Origin: Hyalella azteca
Lineage: Eukaryota; Arthropoda; Malacostraca; Amphipoda; Hyalellidae
NCBI RefSeq assembly: GCF_000764305.2
Contig: NW_025932824.1
Coordinates: forward strand, 124,001-188,000
Reading direction: 5' to 3'
DNA: 64,000 nucleotides
Positions 11,923 to 23,310 of this stretch are shown piece by piece. Positions within the stretch are counted from its first letter, which is position 1; each line of letters begins with the position of its first letter. The position numbers and the translations under genes were made by a program. The notes beneath the pieces were generated by a model. That model did no database searches, had not been told where the DNA came from, and was given only the letters and a program-made list of their open reading frames with translations.

Positions 11923-12529
11923 GCATTTGCACGACAAGTCGATATAAATTTCTTACTCTGAGAAAAAAAAAAGACAAATTAAAATATAGTTATTTATGTA
12001 GACATTAAAATCTGCGCCTAGCTCAGATCCACATCAATAACACATAAAATTCAAGACAATTGAGATGAACAGTTCGTGAACGTCTAAATTTGGCGGCACG
12101 TAACGTTACTTTGATGCACGCAAAACGTTATGAACGCGTTAACTTCTAGCGTTCATAAATTCCGCGTTTTTTTTAAACGCAAATTTTTTTTTATATTTAC
12201 ATAGCAGCAGCAACACTAGAAACCGTGCATGGAAGTCACGAATCACAGCATCAAAAGAAACAACGTTCAGCCTAATAGAAGAACGGCGGGAGGTAGAAAA
12301 AACAATGCAATGCGAGCGTATACATGCCGATCATATATTCCAGGACCACCTGGCCAAAACCCTCAATAACAGCCATTAAAAATAGTAATATATACGGAAA
12401 AAGAAGGAATGATTATCCGGAAAAGGGCATATTATACTTAGTATTTAAAAGAATTTTGAAACATTTTCTGTGGTGTGCGACAAAAATCGCTGCGACTGCG
12501 GTCACAGTCGCAATAATGGACAACAAGAT

Positions 12530-12530
<1 letters not shown>

Positions 12531-12565
<35 letters not shown>
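12531..12565. repeat. (AGC)n microsatellite, ~11.7 units
   Basis: An uninterrupted AGC repeat of 35 bp. It lies inside short ORFs on both strands that have no other recognisable content. Confidence 0.95.
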
Positions 12566-12566
<1 letters not shown>

Positions 12567-12834
12567 GGTCGCGCAGAAGCAGTGCAGCGTGACGAGCCAC
12601 CTGTTCGCTCCTCAGCGCCGCTGGTCAACCTGCATCAACGCTTAATTTGGGCAAGGCTGTTTCGTGTACTGCAAGAAACTCAACAACTTCTATGTTATAT
12701 TTTTATTTGAATTTGAAATATATTAGTAATATTACCTATCGCCTTAACGGTTACACTTTCACTTCTATATAAAGTCTTTTGTTCCGGTTGTTCATTAAAT
12801 TAGCGGCTCAGATGGTACAGTAGCAAAATATATT

Positions 12835-12915
12835 AATAGTATTGAGATGCCACCTATCCTTTCAATAGTATGGTGATGCCATTCAGCTTTTAAATAGTGT
12901 CAAGATGCCACTGCG
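12835..12915. repeat. 29-bp tandem repeat, ~2.8 units
   Basis: The word aatagt begins units at 12835, 12864 and 12893, each followed by gatgccac/gatgccat. Spacing is exactly 29 bp with roughly a quarter of positions substituted. Confidence 0.75.
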
Positions 12916-13097
12916 TACACGACCTTCACATAAAACAGAGCGACAATATTTTATAATAGCGGGGAGCAAGCGAGGTGCATGGCATGGTAGCGCAGTCGAC
13001 GTCTGGCACCAAAACTCTAAATCTCAGCCACTTTCTTGAAGGAGGCCTTGAAGTCACTGGATAGATAATGCGGCCACTTATTAATATTAGTAATAAT

Positions 13098-13448
13098 TTA
13101 CCTTTGTGGTGGGGTACCGAAAGATGAATGCTTTTCCGGCTTTACGACCGACGACAGCGGATCTATTTTGTATTGGCAGTAATAAAGAACAGAAGCGATT
13201 AAAAATTGTAATTTCTTCTGTTCAATGAACGTTTGTAATTCATATTTTAGTTGGGCATTTACGATGAAAATATGCTCCTCCCGCGTTAGAGAGAATGAAA
13301 AATACTGAGGAGCTAAAATGGCCTGAAAATATTTTGTCGAATCAATATCGGGACTATTTACGCAAAAATATAATTTTTTCGCTTGGGCCACTCCGTTGAC
13401 GTGAACGCGAATAACGTAGATATTTAGTCTTCTATTTAAAATGTTCAT
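13098..13448 (-). CDS. Unidentified ORF, possible exon or relic
   Basis: I do not recognise this protein. From the first in-frame ATG (13446-13448) the minus strand encodes about 116 residues. Without requiring an ATG the frame is open back to about 13550, where a TGA closes it. The predicted protein has balanced composition, with alternating hydrophobic and charged residues and no low complexity, unlike the array-derived ORFs elsewhere in the window. Just before the stop there is AAAG|GTAAAT, a reasonable splice donor, so it could be an internal exon whose frame continues elsewhere. No repeat overlaps it. It could equally be a chance ORF or a decayed transposon fragment. Confidence 0.25.
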   Translation of the reverse strand: MNILNRRLNIYVIRVHVNGVAQAKKLYFCVNSPDIDSTKYFQAILAPQYFSFSLTREEHIFIVNAQLKYELQTFIEQKKLQFLIASVLYYCQYKIDPLSSVVKPEKHSSFGTPPQR

Positions 13449-14480
13449 TCTTGCCTTGCGCTTGACAACGGAGAATTTTGTAGCAAGTCTATTGCTCGTA
13501 ATGTAGCGGGCGGGGGCAAAATGGACGACCAATATTTCAAATTTCTCACATACTCACGACCTTTCTGGAGCATCTTCGCATGCCCCTTAAATTCCATACC
13601 ATGCATAAAAGCTCCTTAAGAACAGTACGTTCACGTTCATAATATGACTGTCGATAATGGCTTAGTACATAAAATTAAAAGGAAGGAATTAGTTAAGTTT
13701 GAAATACATTACTAATTCCGAAATGCAAACGTTTGCAGATAAGGAATCCGGTGGCAGTCTGGTCAGGAAGTTCAACATCAACTTGCGCAGCAGAGCGCGA
13801 CAAAACCTCGTCAATTCAGAGCAAAAACCTGCAATGACGGAGTACTCAGTACACCGTTGCATGTAACCAATCTGATCACCATCACGAAGTGTATAAAGCT
13901 TCCATGTTACGCACACAGCAAAATGGCGTGCGTGCAATCAGCTTCTTATGTGTACACAAAAAATTCCTCAGAGTATTTAACGATGCAGGCACGTGATAAC
14001 CAAACTGTTTCAGGTCTTCGCAAAAAAATTTATTCTACAGAGAACATAACAAGGTTCGAAAAACGTGCTTAGGGAAACCAGTAGGAGAACGCAAAGCTCG
14101 AACTGAAGGCTGCTTGCGATCAACATCAACACAAAACCAAGTCAACACGGAACCCAGTACACGGATGCAAACAAATGACAATCACCGTCCCCCCAACCTT
14201 CCCTTTACCCCGGGTGCAGTTTCAATCGATGCTTCTTCTTTCCAGTTTTATTCCACGTCAAGGTTCTTCAACAAAATAATCAGTTAATGATTAGCAGAGA
14301 CAGGAGTTTATATATGTGTTCAACATACCCTGGTATTCGGCAATATCGAACTGTAAGCGATAAAATAGCGATAAAAATAAGTAAGCGATTATAACTGTAA
14401 GCGATAACGATATCATCTAGCGATAAAGATAACTACGATTTCGATCATCAGGAGACGTGGTATCAAAACTCGCTTAAACA

Positions 14481-14566
14481 CATGTAACGGCGGCTAAGTA
14501 CACGTAGTGGCCGATTCTTAGTCTGTGATTGGTTTACCTTGAAAAGCCGTCAGTAATAGGGAGACT
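14481..14566. repeat. Dispersed repeat, copy 2
   Basis: Partner of 4405-4495 in the same orientation. The first ~50 bp align well and the hairpin half is eroded, so the perfect 10-bp stem of copy 1 is not kept here. Confidence 0.65.
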
Positions 14567-14906
14567 GAGTTACAAACTCGAAATTATTTTTGATATTCCG
14601 GTCCCGGGTGAGAAAAACATGTATGGACCATCAAAATCGTGATGGTCCGTCACCATGCAAAGTTCAGCTAATCACACCCGAGCCTACAGGACCGCAACAA
14701 GCGGTTCCAGGAAGCCTCCACAACAGGCTAGGCCGTTGCCAGTACAACTGCCAGATATCCGCCCGAATAATATAAAAAGTATATTACAATAAAATATACT
14801 AAGATTGTACAAAGTATAATATAGTTCGTCTGGCAGCCACTTGCAGAAGGCCATAAATAGAGCGGATATGCAGAATTAAATTTCATACGTACATTACCGC
14901 AACAGA

Positions 14907-15001
14907 GTTCAAAAAAGTTTGAATGATCCAAAGAAATGCTAGCTGAGAATAAAGAATAAATAGAAAAGAAGAATAAAAAAGCATAAAAATACCGAGCTAT
15001 A
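14907..15001. repeat. Dispersed ~100-bp repeat, copy 2
   Basis: Partner of 11821-11922 in the same orientation, about 3.1 kb away. Flanking sequence on either side is unrelated, which argues for a mobile or retroposed unit rather than a large segmental duplication. Confidence 0.7.
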
Positions 15002-15047
15002 TTTGATATTTAATTATATTCTGATTACATACTGATTAAATATAATA

Positions 15048-15083
15048 TTCTGATTATATCCTGAGGAGAGGATGTAATCAGAA
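15048..15083. repeat. Inverted repeat, 15-bp arms
   Basis: Arms ttctgattatatcct (15048-15062) and aggatgtaatcagaa (15069-15083) pair at 14 of 15 positions around a 6-nt loop. An additional ctgattaca word lies just upstream at 15021. No T-run follows, and a terminator meaning is not expected in this genome. Confidence 0.7.
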
Positions 15084-16234
15084 AACACGCATAATCATGT
15101 AAAAAAAAACAGTCAGCTTCATTAAATTTTATGATATAATAAGCATCATTAATATTTTTGCCTTTCAAATGAATCAAACACGAGTCTAGAAGACTAGAAG
15201 AATTATTTTATATTAAACTAATAATATAATATAAGTATAATCAATGCTACAGTAGGACACTTGAATTCAAGTGTAATTGACCATAATTTACCTGCCCCAC
15301 AATCACAATTTACGCAAGCTACCCCAAAAGTCAAGGGCACGATCATTATATACTCATAAGCTATTCATATCGTACGGGATTGAAAGGATGAGGAAATGCA
15401 CCAAGCTTGTGGTTTTTACATCGTAGTACGCAAATGTCACAATTACAGACATACCGTTTGCGCAAATGTTGAGGAATTGAAAATCGCCTAATATTGCATT
15501 TTTTAATCGCCTTTGAAAAGTAGCTAACGTGCTATTAAAATCAGAGCCACAATATAAAACAATATTTAACAGCAAATACGTTCGAAATTTTGTGTAAAAC
15601 AAAGTAAATAATTATTCAAAAATAGAAAGCAGAAATATAGTTCAGCTACATATTTCACAAAAAGCTGGAGCCCAAAACGTCAAACGCATCCATCGATGTT
15701 TTGATTAGGATGTTAGAGGAAGTGATCGAGTCGAGGATTTCTCAGAAGACAAGCTCCTCTCATGCACAAGCATGCGTGGTCAACCAGCATAGCCCGAGTA
15801 CGAAGGCACTCAAGATTTCGCTCAACACGATTCGATAGAAATTTGATGCTTCGTACATGATAAAACGTACATGGGCTTCTAGAAATAGGAAAATTAGCCC
15901 TTTCCCTTCTAGGAACTTCAACCTCAACTGACAGAACAACATATTAAGAAAAAACATACAAGAATCATGACCCTTAAACGTGCGCAAAAAAAAATTTAAT
16001 GGCTACTGGGAAAATAGAGGATAGTACTTAAATTTTAAAAGTAAACAGTTCCCCTCAAAGCATATTTACACTGTTAAATTGAGGCAGAGTGACACGAGGT
16101 TCATTAATTAATTCAAAGGACTAGATCTCCTGAAAGGCTTCTGCCAAGCCACCATACATATACAAGTCTTTATCTGAAGGTCACGCAGCGAGCCAGGCTA
16201 CATGTCGGTAGTGAGACAATAGATGTGGACCTCA

Positions 16235-16422
16235 CACTCAGAAAAACGAGTGAAGCTTTGTCCAAATAGCGATGCATTTTTTACATTTGCACCAGTCATC
16301 ATGACCCAGTTTAGTCCGGCAAAAGAGCGTAAGTGTTACGCCTGCTCTCTACTCATGCAGGTTATAATAAAATTTATCACTTATTGGACAATACGAGGCT
16401 TTTTGGACAACTTTTCTGAGTG
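16235..16422. mobile_element. CACTCAG-family MITE-like element, copy A
   Basis: The element is 188 bp, opening with cactcagaaaa and closing with cttttctgagtg, which form terminal inverted repeats of about 11 bp. Subterminal ttgtccaaata (left) and tattggacaa (right) form a second inverted pair. Internally, gcgtaa-gtg-ttacgc makes a perfect stem. It shares this organisation with the copies at 19094, 28172 and 63753. Only the dinucleotide CA repeats on both flanks, so the target duplication is uncertain. The 120-codon ORF overlapping it looks spurious. Confidence 0.7.
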
Positions 16423-17030
16423 CAAGTGCCAGGACCGGTCTACGCCAGCTACGCAGGGCCCGCCACCAACGGTCCGGGCCGTCAGATCTGCGGTCAACTC
16501 CTCGGCTCGACAGTACCACATTCTAGGGAATCTTTGCCTTCCGACGAGCAAACACAAGAAACTCGGCATGGCTCCTACAAGTTAAATGTTTGAGTCGAAC
16601 AGTGCCAGTCAAACATTAAAATTAGTCAAAAAAAAATCAGTTAATCATAAGCTTGGTAGTATGATCTCAGACTGATATGATATAATAAAAGAAAGAAGCA
16701 GACATACGACATATTGGGACAATGTAACTAAGAACACAAAATCTCAATTGAAAAATGACAACGTATATGCTTAGAATTTTTGGTCAAGAAAGCGCTTCGA
16801 GACCACACACCTGACATGGTTGTAGCGGTCGTTACCGTCACTTTTTACTCTAATGAATTAGCTGTGGGATATACGACCTTAAATGCCTTATCGCGAAACA
16901 CGCCAGGCTCGTCTCGCTGACTCCTAATGAGGCTTGGTCTGGTATCTGTGCTACGGTGTCCACACAAACCTAAACTGGAATGATCGCAACGTCTCCTCGG
17001 ACAGATAATCCAACGTGGGCGCTGAATAAT

Positions 17031-17220
17031 ATTCGTGGTCAGTGCTGCAAAAACGTTATTCTTATTCGGCGCTTCGAAAACGTTATTCGTGGACAGCGCT
17101 ACAAAAAAGTTATTCTTATTCGGCGCTTCGAAAACGTTATTCGTAGTCAGCGCAACAAAACTTTATTCTTATTAGGCGCTTCGAAAACGTTATTCGTGTT
17201 CAAGGCTAAGAAAACGTTTA
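17031..17220. repeat. 54-bp minisatellite, ~3.5 units
   Basis: The word attcgt marks units at 17031, 17085, 17139 and 17192. Each contains aaaacgttattcttatt.ggcgcttcg. The 54-bp unit is 18 codons, which explains the open plus frame 16980-17336. No start or domain supports it as a gene. Confidence 0.9.
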
Positions 17221-17540
17221 CCTTAATCGGTGCTATATATGAAAATGCTAATTGTAATCAGTGCTATGATCCAGACAGAAACGTTGGGCAGGAATTTACA
17301 TCGCATCAGAAGTTGATCAACTGGTTGCTTCAATGATTTATGAAACGATAGTGGCCAGTTGACAATGTCAAAAATCAGTTAAAATACACGCCTTTCAATG
17401 GTCATCCTTAGACTTTAACATGCAAACATCAAATAAACGAGTTTTTCGAATTCCGATAATTTTTATCACATGCAGGGCTGATGTTTCAACACTAAAATAT
17501 CCTCGCGAAAATTACACTGAAAATCTAGGGATGTTGCGGG

Positions 17541-17688
17541 ACGATGAGAGACAGCATCGTGGCCATGACGAAGATACACGCCGGAAACCAAACCCTATGA
17601 CGATGAAGCAGTGACGAGGCAGACAACATCGTGTCCCTGACGAAGGTACTCGCAGGAAACCAAATCTCATGGCAAGGCAGCAGTGACG
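17541..17688. repeat. ~72-bp tandem duplication
   Basis: catcgtgg.c.tgacgaag (17555) and catcgtgtccctgacgaag (17627) begin the matching halves. Both continue into ggaaaccaaa.c.catg and a cagtgacga word. Two copies only, moderately diverged. Confidence 0.75.
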
Positions 17689-18559
17689 ATGATGAAATAA
17701 CGGACGGCGGCCTTGCTGCCACAGCGTAAGTTACATCGATGTGCGATCCCATACAGCACGCGCGTCGCCGGCTATATAGCAATCCTTAATATTTCGAATA
17801 TCCAGTCATTTCGGTGCGTGTGTGGATGATTGATACGCCAAGCACATGGAAACTATTGGTATTGATACTTTTTATATAGGTATTAATTGTGAACAGTGAA
17901 ATAATATTTACACATCAACTCGATAAAATGACAAAAAAATTCAACCTATCAGACATTGATAAACGAACAGTGCAATAATGATTCAATATTCAAATAATGT
18001 TCATGGAATTGAAGCTTCCAAGTAAACCGAATATAAAAATCCTTTCGAAAACAGCAGTCAGCCAAGTAAACTCCTAACTCTCGAAGACAGAGCAAACGAC
18101 GCGTCAAGCATGCACAACATGACGCACCTCCAAACTTAACCTTCCAGCGTATGACGTTAAAGCAATGTTAATTACGAGTGGATATCGTCGAAAAACGGTT
18201 AAACGGTGAAGAACCTTAGTCGGGAAAATTATTTAATATCTAATATTATTGCCGCGGGGATCGCACGAGAACTGTAACTAAGATAACACAGCCAAGAAAT
18301 CATGATGAATAGTGAAGCGAACGTAGTAGATTCTTATAAGAATTGATGAATTCGGCCACGCTGCAAGGGTCAGGCGCCGCGGGGACGCGAGCGCGAGCAG
18401 CCCTGGACATTACATCACGCGCTCATAAATACGCGCTGAGGTAATGCTTTGCCCGTCCTTATATCTATAGTCTGCCCATGGCCTCCAAACTGCGCATAAA
18501 AACAATGTAACTGCACCTAAGTCAAGTGAAGCTAATGACTTCTTCCAGAATTGCACATG

Positions 18560-18594
18560 AAATCCGTAAGTCAAGTGATTTGACTTACGGGTTT
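18560..18594. repeat. Inverted repeat, 15-bp arms
   Basis: aaatccgtaagtcaa (18560-18574) pairs with ttgacttacgggttt (18580-18594) at 14 of 15 positions, with a 5-nt loop gtgat. Another taagtcaagtg word lies 40 bp upstream. It may be the core of a small foldback element. Confidence 0.8.
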
Positions 18595-19093
18595 AAGGTC
18601 TTAAGATTTGTCTATTGGAAATTATGACCAAACACAAGTTCGCAATCACCCTATTCTAACTTTTCTTATTTACATTATTCATTGATACACACGAGACGTA
18701 GAGGGAACGCTATAGATAATTTTTCTGAAATCGCAATTGTCCCAAATATCGGGTCACGCTAGCAATGGTCTGGGGTTAATTATATTATTTTAATGTGTCT
18801 GTGACGGCGAAAAGCCTTATAATACTGCTGTGGGCTCACTCCAAAAGCATGCCAGAATTAAAAATGTATCTTATTCGAAACCCTAACAATACATCCCATC
18901 TGAGGAGAGGATGGACATCGCAGCTGAACTGGCACACCGGAAACCACAGTGACGCAGCGCCTTCATAAACAAACAAAAGAACAAGATTCCAATTTCCTCA
19001 GGCCGGACTACACCAAACAACTGGGCCTACTTGAGAGGTTCTTACAGGACTATGCTAACGAGGCTGGCATCACCACACCCGATGTGGTGCACA

Positions 19094-19274
19094 CACGCAG
19101 TCAAATGAGTGAGACTTTGTCCAAATAGCCATGTAATTTTTTTACCCTGTGTGGGTCATTCGACCCGGTTTGGCCCGATAAAAGGTGCGTCAGTGCCATG
19201 TTCGCTCTCAGCTCGTGCTGTGGGTAAGAGTGACTCATTATTTGGACAATATGACCAAATCGCTTTTCTGAGTG
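19094..19274. mobile_element. CACTCAG-family MITE-like element, copy B
   Basis: The left end is cacgcag followed by tgagtgagactttgtccaaatag. The right end is tatttggacaat, then cttttctgagtg. The interior has gggtc-att-cgaccc as a stem. The length (181 bp) and the order of motifs match copy A. ORFs on both strands within it have no supporting features. Confidence 0.7.
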
Positions 19275-20399
19275 CACCTGACAAATGCACCGAAGTTCAA
19301 ACCAAACTGACCAAACAGTCTTCACCGTAACGTCACTTTTGGTCACTAATTCAAACACAAATAATGATCAATACTCGAATTGTAGAAGCTTTAATACTGC
19401 TTCATGGTACAATTTCCAATCCACATGAAATTAGACTAAAAAACGCAGACATTTGAGGCCTAGCCTAAAAATGCAACAGAAATAAAATAACTAATAAAAT
19501 GTGAGCGAAAAACACGCACCAAACCTCCAAAATAATTACCAGGAGGCAATAAATACCAAGGAGCATCTGAATCAAACCTCCTGATCTGTGAATTAAAGCA
19601 AAGAAACACAAGTATAGGCTTTTAAGCTCTTGGTTAATTTTGATTAAGGTAACCTAATCATACAACTAATAAAGAGTTTATTATTTCACATTATTATTAT
19701 ATATAATAATATAGGGCTCGGTCGACAGGAGTGGTCAGTGAGAGTGTTGCACCACAAGGCTGCGAGAGTAACATTGTTTGTGACCGCGCTCCAACTCAAT
19801 GCTGAAATTAACGCGACCAAATTTCAGTATCAATAACAAACAATAATAAGAACACACCCAAGTCCCACGCACAGTCATGTGATGACAGACTGCGAGTCCA
19901 CATAAATTGGAACGCGCGCGTGCGTGAACGGACTGGTCACCAGAAACATAGAAATGATGATGCAGACAAAATATAGCATTGCAGGAACGCAGAATTCTGG
20001 ATAAAAAAAAAGCTTTTCCCCCAGTCGAACTAATTTAATCTGGTATATAAATGGAACTATATGTGGTCTGTCTAGCAACCTCAAATATTTCCGCAGAAAT
20101 TTGAAGGTAATGACCTCCACCAGCGAGAAGCCGCGTCAGTTAATAAAGATTATTTTTTACAGGTGTTTAACTAAATTGTTCACGTCACACGGGCTGACGA
20201 GGAATTTTGTCTGTTCATGTAACGAAATTGTTTTCAAGAGCCAAAATTGTGATGATATGCCATTTTTGGCAAGAAAAATGCACCATCTGTGCACACAAGA
20301 GGACTTTAGATAGACCATCTGTGAGCCAGCTGGGTACGACAGTAGGTCACGGCCACGCGTCGAGTAGTATACGAGCCCCGAGCCTGCGTACCTGGCCTG

Positions 20400-20612
20400 C
20401 TTGTAGTACCTCTCTGACCTCTCTTGTAGCATCTCTTTATTGTAGCAATGTAGTATGTCTGTGACTTATGTTGTAGTATCTCTGAGTTGTGATACCTCTG
20501 TTGTAGTGTCTTTTTATTGTAGTAATGTAGTATCATCACTAGTATGTCTGTGCCTTCTGTTGTAGTATCTCTTAGTTGTGATACCTCTGTTGTAGTATGT
20601 GTGTTGTGGTAC
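20400..20612. repeat. ~89-bp imperfect tandem repeat, ~2.3 units
   Basis: gtagtatctctgagttgtga (20473) recurs as gtagtatctcttagttgtga at 20562, each preceded by tatgtctgtg and followed by tacctctgttgtagt. An upstream partial copy is more diverged. The whole stretch is rich in ttgtagta words. Confidence 0.8.
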
Positions 20613-21607
20613 TTCTATCCTGCAGCTAAGCAGGTTCCACAATGTCCACAAAGCCTGAGTTGATTAATTTAAAAACTTATATAAGTTCCATCATATCCAA
20701 GAAACTAAAATCATATAAAAATCCACAGGAGTTTCGAGCTGTCCGAACGGGTTTTTCGTGTTCACGGTCAAGTGTGAACGAAACATTCTGGGATTACAGT
20801 TCATCAGATCAGGAGATCACTACATTATTAAATGTCATGAACACGACAAAAGTTTTGCATTGAGTAATCATGAACTGAAACTTTATCAAAAAGAACTTTC
20901 GTCGTGAGTAAATTACACAAATCAACAATTTTCCTTGAAATATTTTACGCATATATTAATAGTACAGAATAATTTCGATAAAAATGCATTCCCAGTGTTG
21001 ACTAAATTGAGCAAAAAAGGGCCTCTGCTCTGGCAATGTGCACCGAATGAACGCTGCACAGAGCTCGTCTAATGCAGCAATTTTAGGCTGTGCAGCCTCT
21101 GGTAGTAGTCACTCCCACACGGGAAGTTTTTACACGTCCATCGCTCGCAACACGACGTGGCAGCTCAGTCTCACCCACATCCAGAACGCGTTCGCCCCCT
21201 CAATAGTCTTCGCGTGCCTCCTACAGCCACCGCCAACCCACACAAAACTCGGGCGCCCCTACAGGGAGCGACATACCTGCGCGCGCACACGTTCATAAGG
21301 ATGGCGATGATAAATAAAACAAGCGCTCGGAAACGAAATTTCATAATTGTAAACAATTGAACTGAAACATTCGTAGGGCACGCGATGTTTATTACAGTTT
21401 AGTTTTGAGTGAAGTAACATGTAAAATTTGGGATTGTACACTGAACAGTATTCACGGTATAAAATAACGCAATGGGTATGGGTAAGCGATTTTAACTAAA
21501 GGCATTCAACATATTGTAGAGAATCTCGGAGTTGCGAAGCGACAGTGTAACAGTGACGAAACAATGTAAAGTGCTACCTGCACAACACGGAGAACAACTT
21601 CAGGTTC
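20613..21607. other. Unique DNA, no gene seen
   Basis: Only short overlapping ORFs are present. 21100-21300 is relatively CpG-rich but shows no convincing promoter or exon structure. Confidence 0.5.
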
Positions 21608-21673
21608 GATGCCTGCGTACCTGCCACTACCATCAGATACGATGCCTGCGTACCTGCCACTACCAGCAGGTAC
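21608..21673. repeat. 33-bp duplication
   Basis: gatgcctgcgtacctgccac occurs at 21608 and 21641, followed by taccatcag or taccagcag. It directly precedes the 28-bp array and may be its seed region. Confidence 0.8.
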
Positions 21674-21692
21674 CATACCAGCCAATACCAGC

Positions 21693-21844
21693 TGAGGGGA
21701 GCTGGAGTAGCAGAACCAGCTGAGGGGGGCTGGAGTAGCAGCACCAGCTGAGGGGAGCAGGAGTAGCATCACCAGCTGAGGGGAGCTGGAGTAGCAGCAC
21801 CAGCTGAGGGGAGCTGGAGTAGCAGCACCAGCTGAGGGGAGCGC
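21693..21844. repeat. 28-bp minisatellite, ~5.4 units
   Basis: Units start at 21693, 21721, 21749, 21777 and 21805, reading tgaggggagctggagtagca then gcaccagc. Divergence between units is only one to three positions, so the array is probably young. The minus-strand ORF 21506-22105 runs through it with Pro/Ser/Leu repeats and looks spurious. Confidence 0.95.
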
Positions 21845-22965
21845 GTGGGCCGTACATGGAGGCTGTTTGGCAGGTGGTGGCGCGACCAGACCATATAAGG
21901 CGACGCCTGGACTCCCACGGACGGAGGTAACGCGATAGTGAGGGGGCATGGGGGCATAGGGTACAGGGGGCAGGCATTCAACCTTAATGCACTCACTGCT
22001 GTCACTATGCATTAGGGGGCAGCCTGGCAGATGCAAGGTGTAGGGCAATAAACTATGCTGACGCTTTATGGGTTCAAGGAGAGGTTCGTGTCCATGTCGA
22101 GACACAAGTTATTTCAAACTACGTATTGAAGGTACTTAGTTTAGAGCGACGAAAGGACATATTAATTATGAAAACAATTGACAGCAACAGCAGCCCAAAA
22201 TCATAGTGATGAATTCACTTCGAGCTTCGGATAAAACGAAACCAAAACGATTTAAAATAACTTAATTCCTTAAACTGAAGATGGACTCAATACGAAGAAC
22301 AATCTGACTCGCGCGACCAAGCGTCCCGCGTCTACCACGTAAACATGTGCACAGCCTCGACTCGTCCAAATTGCGACAGTGGCGGACAATTGTGCCGATG
22401 GCAGAGATAGAGCTCGTCACTGCCGTCCATCCTCTGGCCAATAGAAGAGCTTTTGTGTTCTTCTACAACAAGAGCAGCAGCAACGATACCAACAGGGTTG
22501 TGTACCACCACAGTCACTATACAGAGCTTTTCCTGTAAATGTTTTGTTTAGGAGTCCTTCAAAGAATGCTCTGCTATGTGATAGTGTTACAAGACTGTGC
22601 TAATTCCCCTAGATTTCATTTTTATTTGCCTAAATTTAGAAAAATCACGAATAAACAACAAAAAAGGGAAGTGAAATCGACAAAAGAAAGTCTTGTGTGA
22701 AGGGGTGTGTCTTGAGATGACAGCACAATGCTGCTCAGCAACGCGTTCGGGACGGTGAGAGCTGCTACATGACCAAGGGTTGACTTATCAGTTGCAATGA
22801 AGCAAGATACGGCTCTTTGGACTAGACCAGCTAAACTAAATGGATACTCTAAGGATAAGAACCCGAGACTTTCTTGCTAACAAAACACGGTCGAGTTCCG
22901 CTATCAGGAAGCATTGTTCGCTAAGAATTTAACAGAAGTCCTCCAGTTCTATCGAAGAACGTATA
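21845..22965. other. Unique DNA, no convincing gene
   Basis: ORFs on both strands around 22332-22538 overlap a moderately CpG-rich patch containing ggccaatag. Neither has a recognisable motif. Confidence 0.45.
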
Positions 22966-23310
22966 CCCAGCAGGCAATGTCAGGTTGAATCAACGTTGAA
23001 ACAACGAACTTCGCGACGTTGAAATAAAATTGAGTATTAATCCAGATTAAAACCAACGTCATTTTTTCAACGTTGTGCGTTTTGACATTGAAATCGCGTG
23101 AATACTGTGACATTCGTCGTAGAACATGTTAACCTGATAAAACCTTTTATAAGTGCGATTTGAACGTTAGAATTCAACATGATTTCGACGTTGAAACAAC
23201 GTCGAAAAGTACGACGTTGGAAAATGACGTTGATTCATTTTTCATTCTGGACTAATATTCAACGTTGTTTCAACGTCACGAAGTATTCAAACCTGACATT
23301 GCTAGCTGGG
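22966..23310. mobile_element. 345-bp MITE with TA target duplication
   Basis: The left end cccagcaggcaatgtcaggt and the reverse complement of the right end, cccagctagcaatgtcaggt, match at 18 of 20 positions. TA lies directly outside both ends (22964-22965 and 23311-23312), consistent with a TA-targeting transposon. The interior is full of caacgttg, gacgttgaaacaacg and aacgtcg words in both orientations, forming subterminal inverted repeats. It has no coding capacity, so movement would need a transposase made elsewhere. Repeats with CAACGTTG-rich ends occur in many invertebrate genomes (general knowledge, not checked here). Confidence 0.85.

Larger units (their letters stand above)
9324..12530. 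other. Unique DNA, no convincing gene
   Basis: Several minus-strand ORFs of 60-91 codons (for example 10172-10447 and 11212-11472) have no recognisable motif. A degenerate repeat (10521-10700) and one copy of a dispersed repeat (11821-11922) are annotated separately. Confidence 0.5.
13533..16234. other. AT-rich unique DNA, no gene seen
   Basis: It contains the second copies of two dispersed repeats (14481-14566 and 14907-15001), a short run of gcgataa-type words at 14350-14440 and a hairpin at 15048-15083. ORFs such as 15354-15602 and 15760-15987 (minus) carry no recognised motif. Confidence 0.5.
17689..20399. other. Unique DNA, no gene seen
   Basis: Contains a GC-rich pocket at 18355-18445, a strong hairpin (18560-18594) and the second CACTCAG-family copy. 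An AT microsatellite-like stretch lies near 19690-19715. No credible ORF. Confidence 0.5.

Noticed and set aside
21604..21615. Pol III B box (ggttcgatgcc)
   Set aside because: No A box upstream at a suitable distance; it falls at the edge of a 33-bp duplication.
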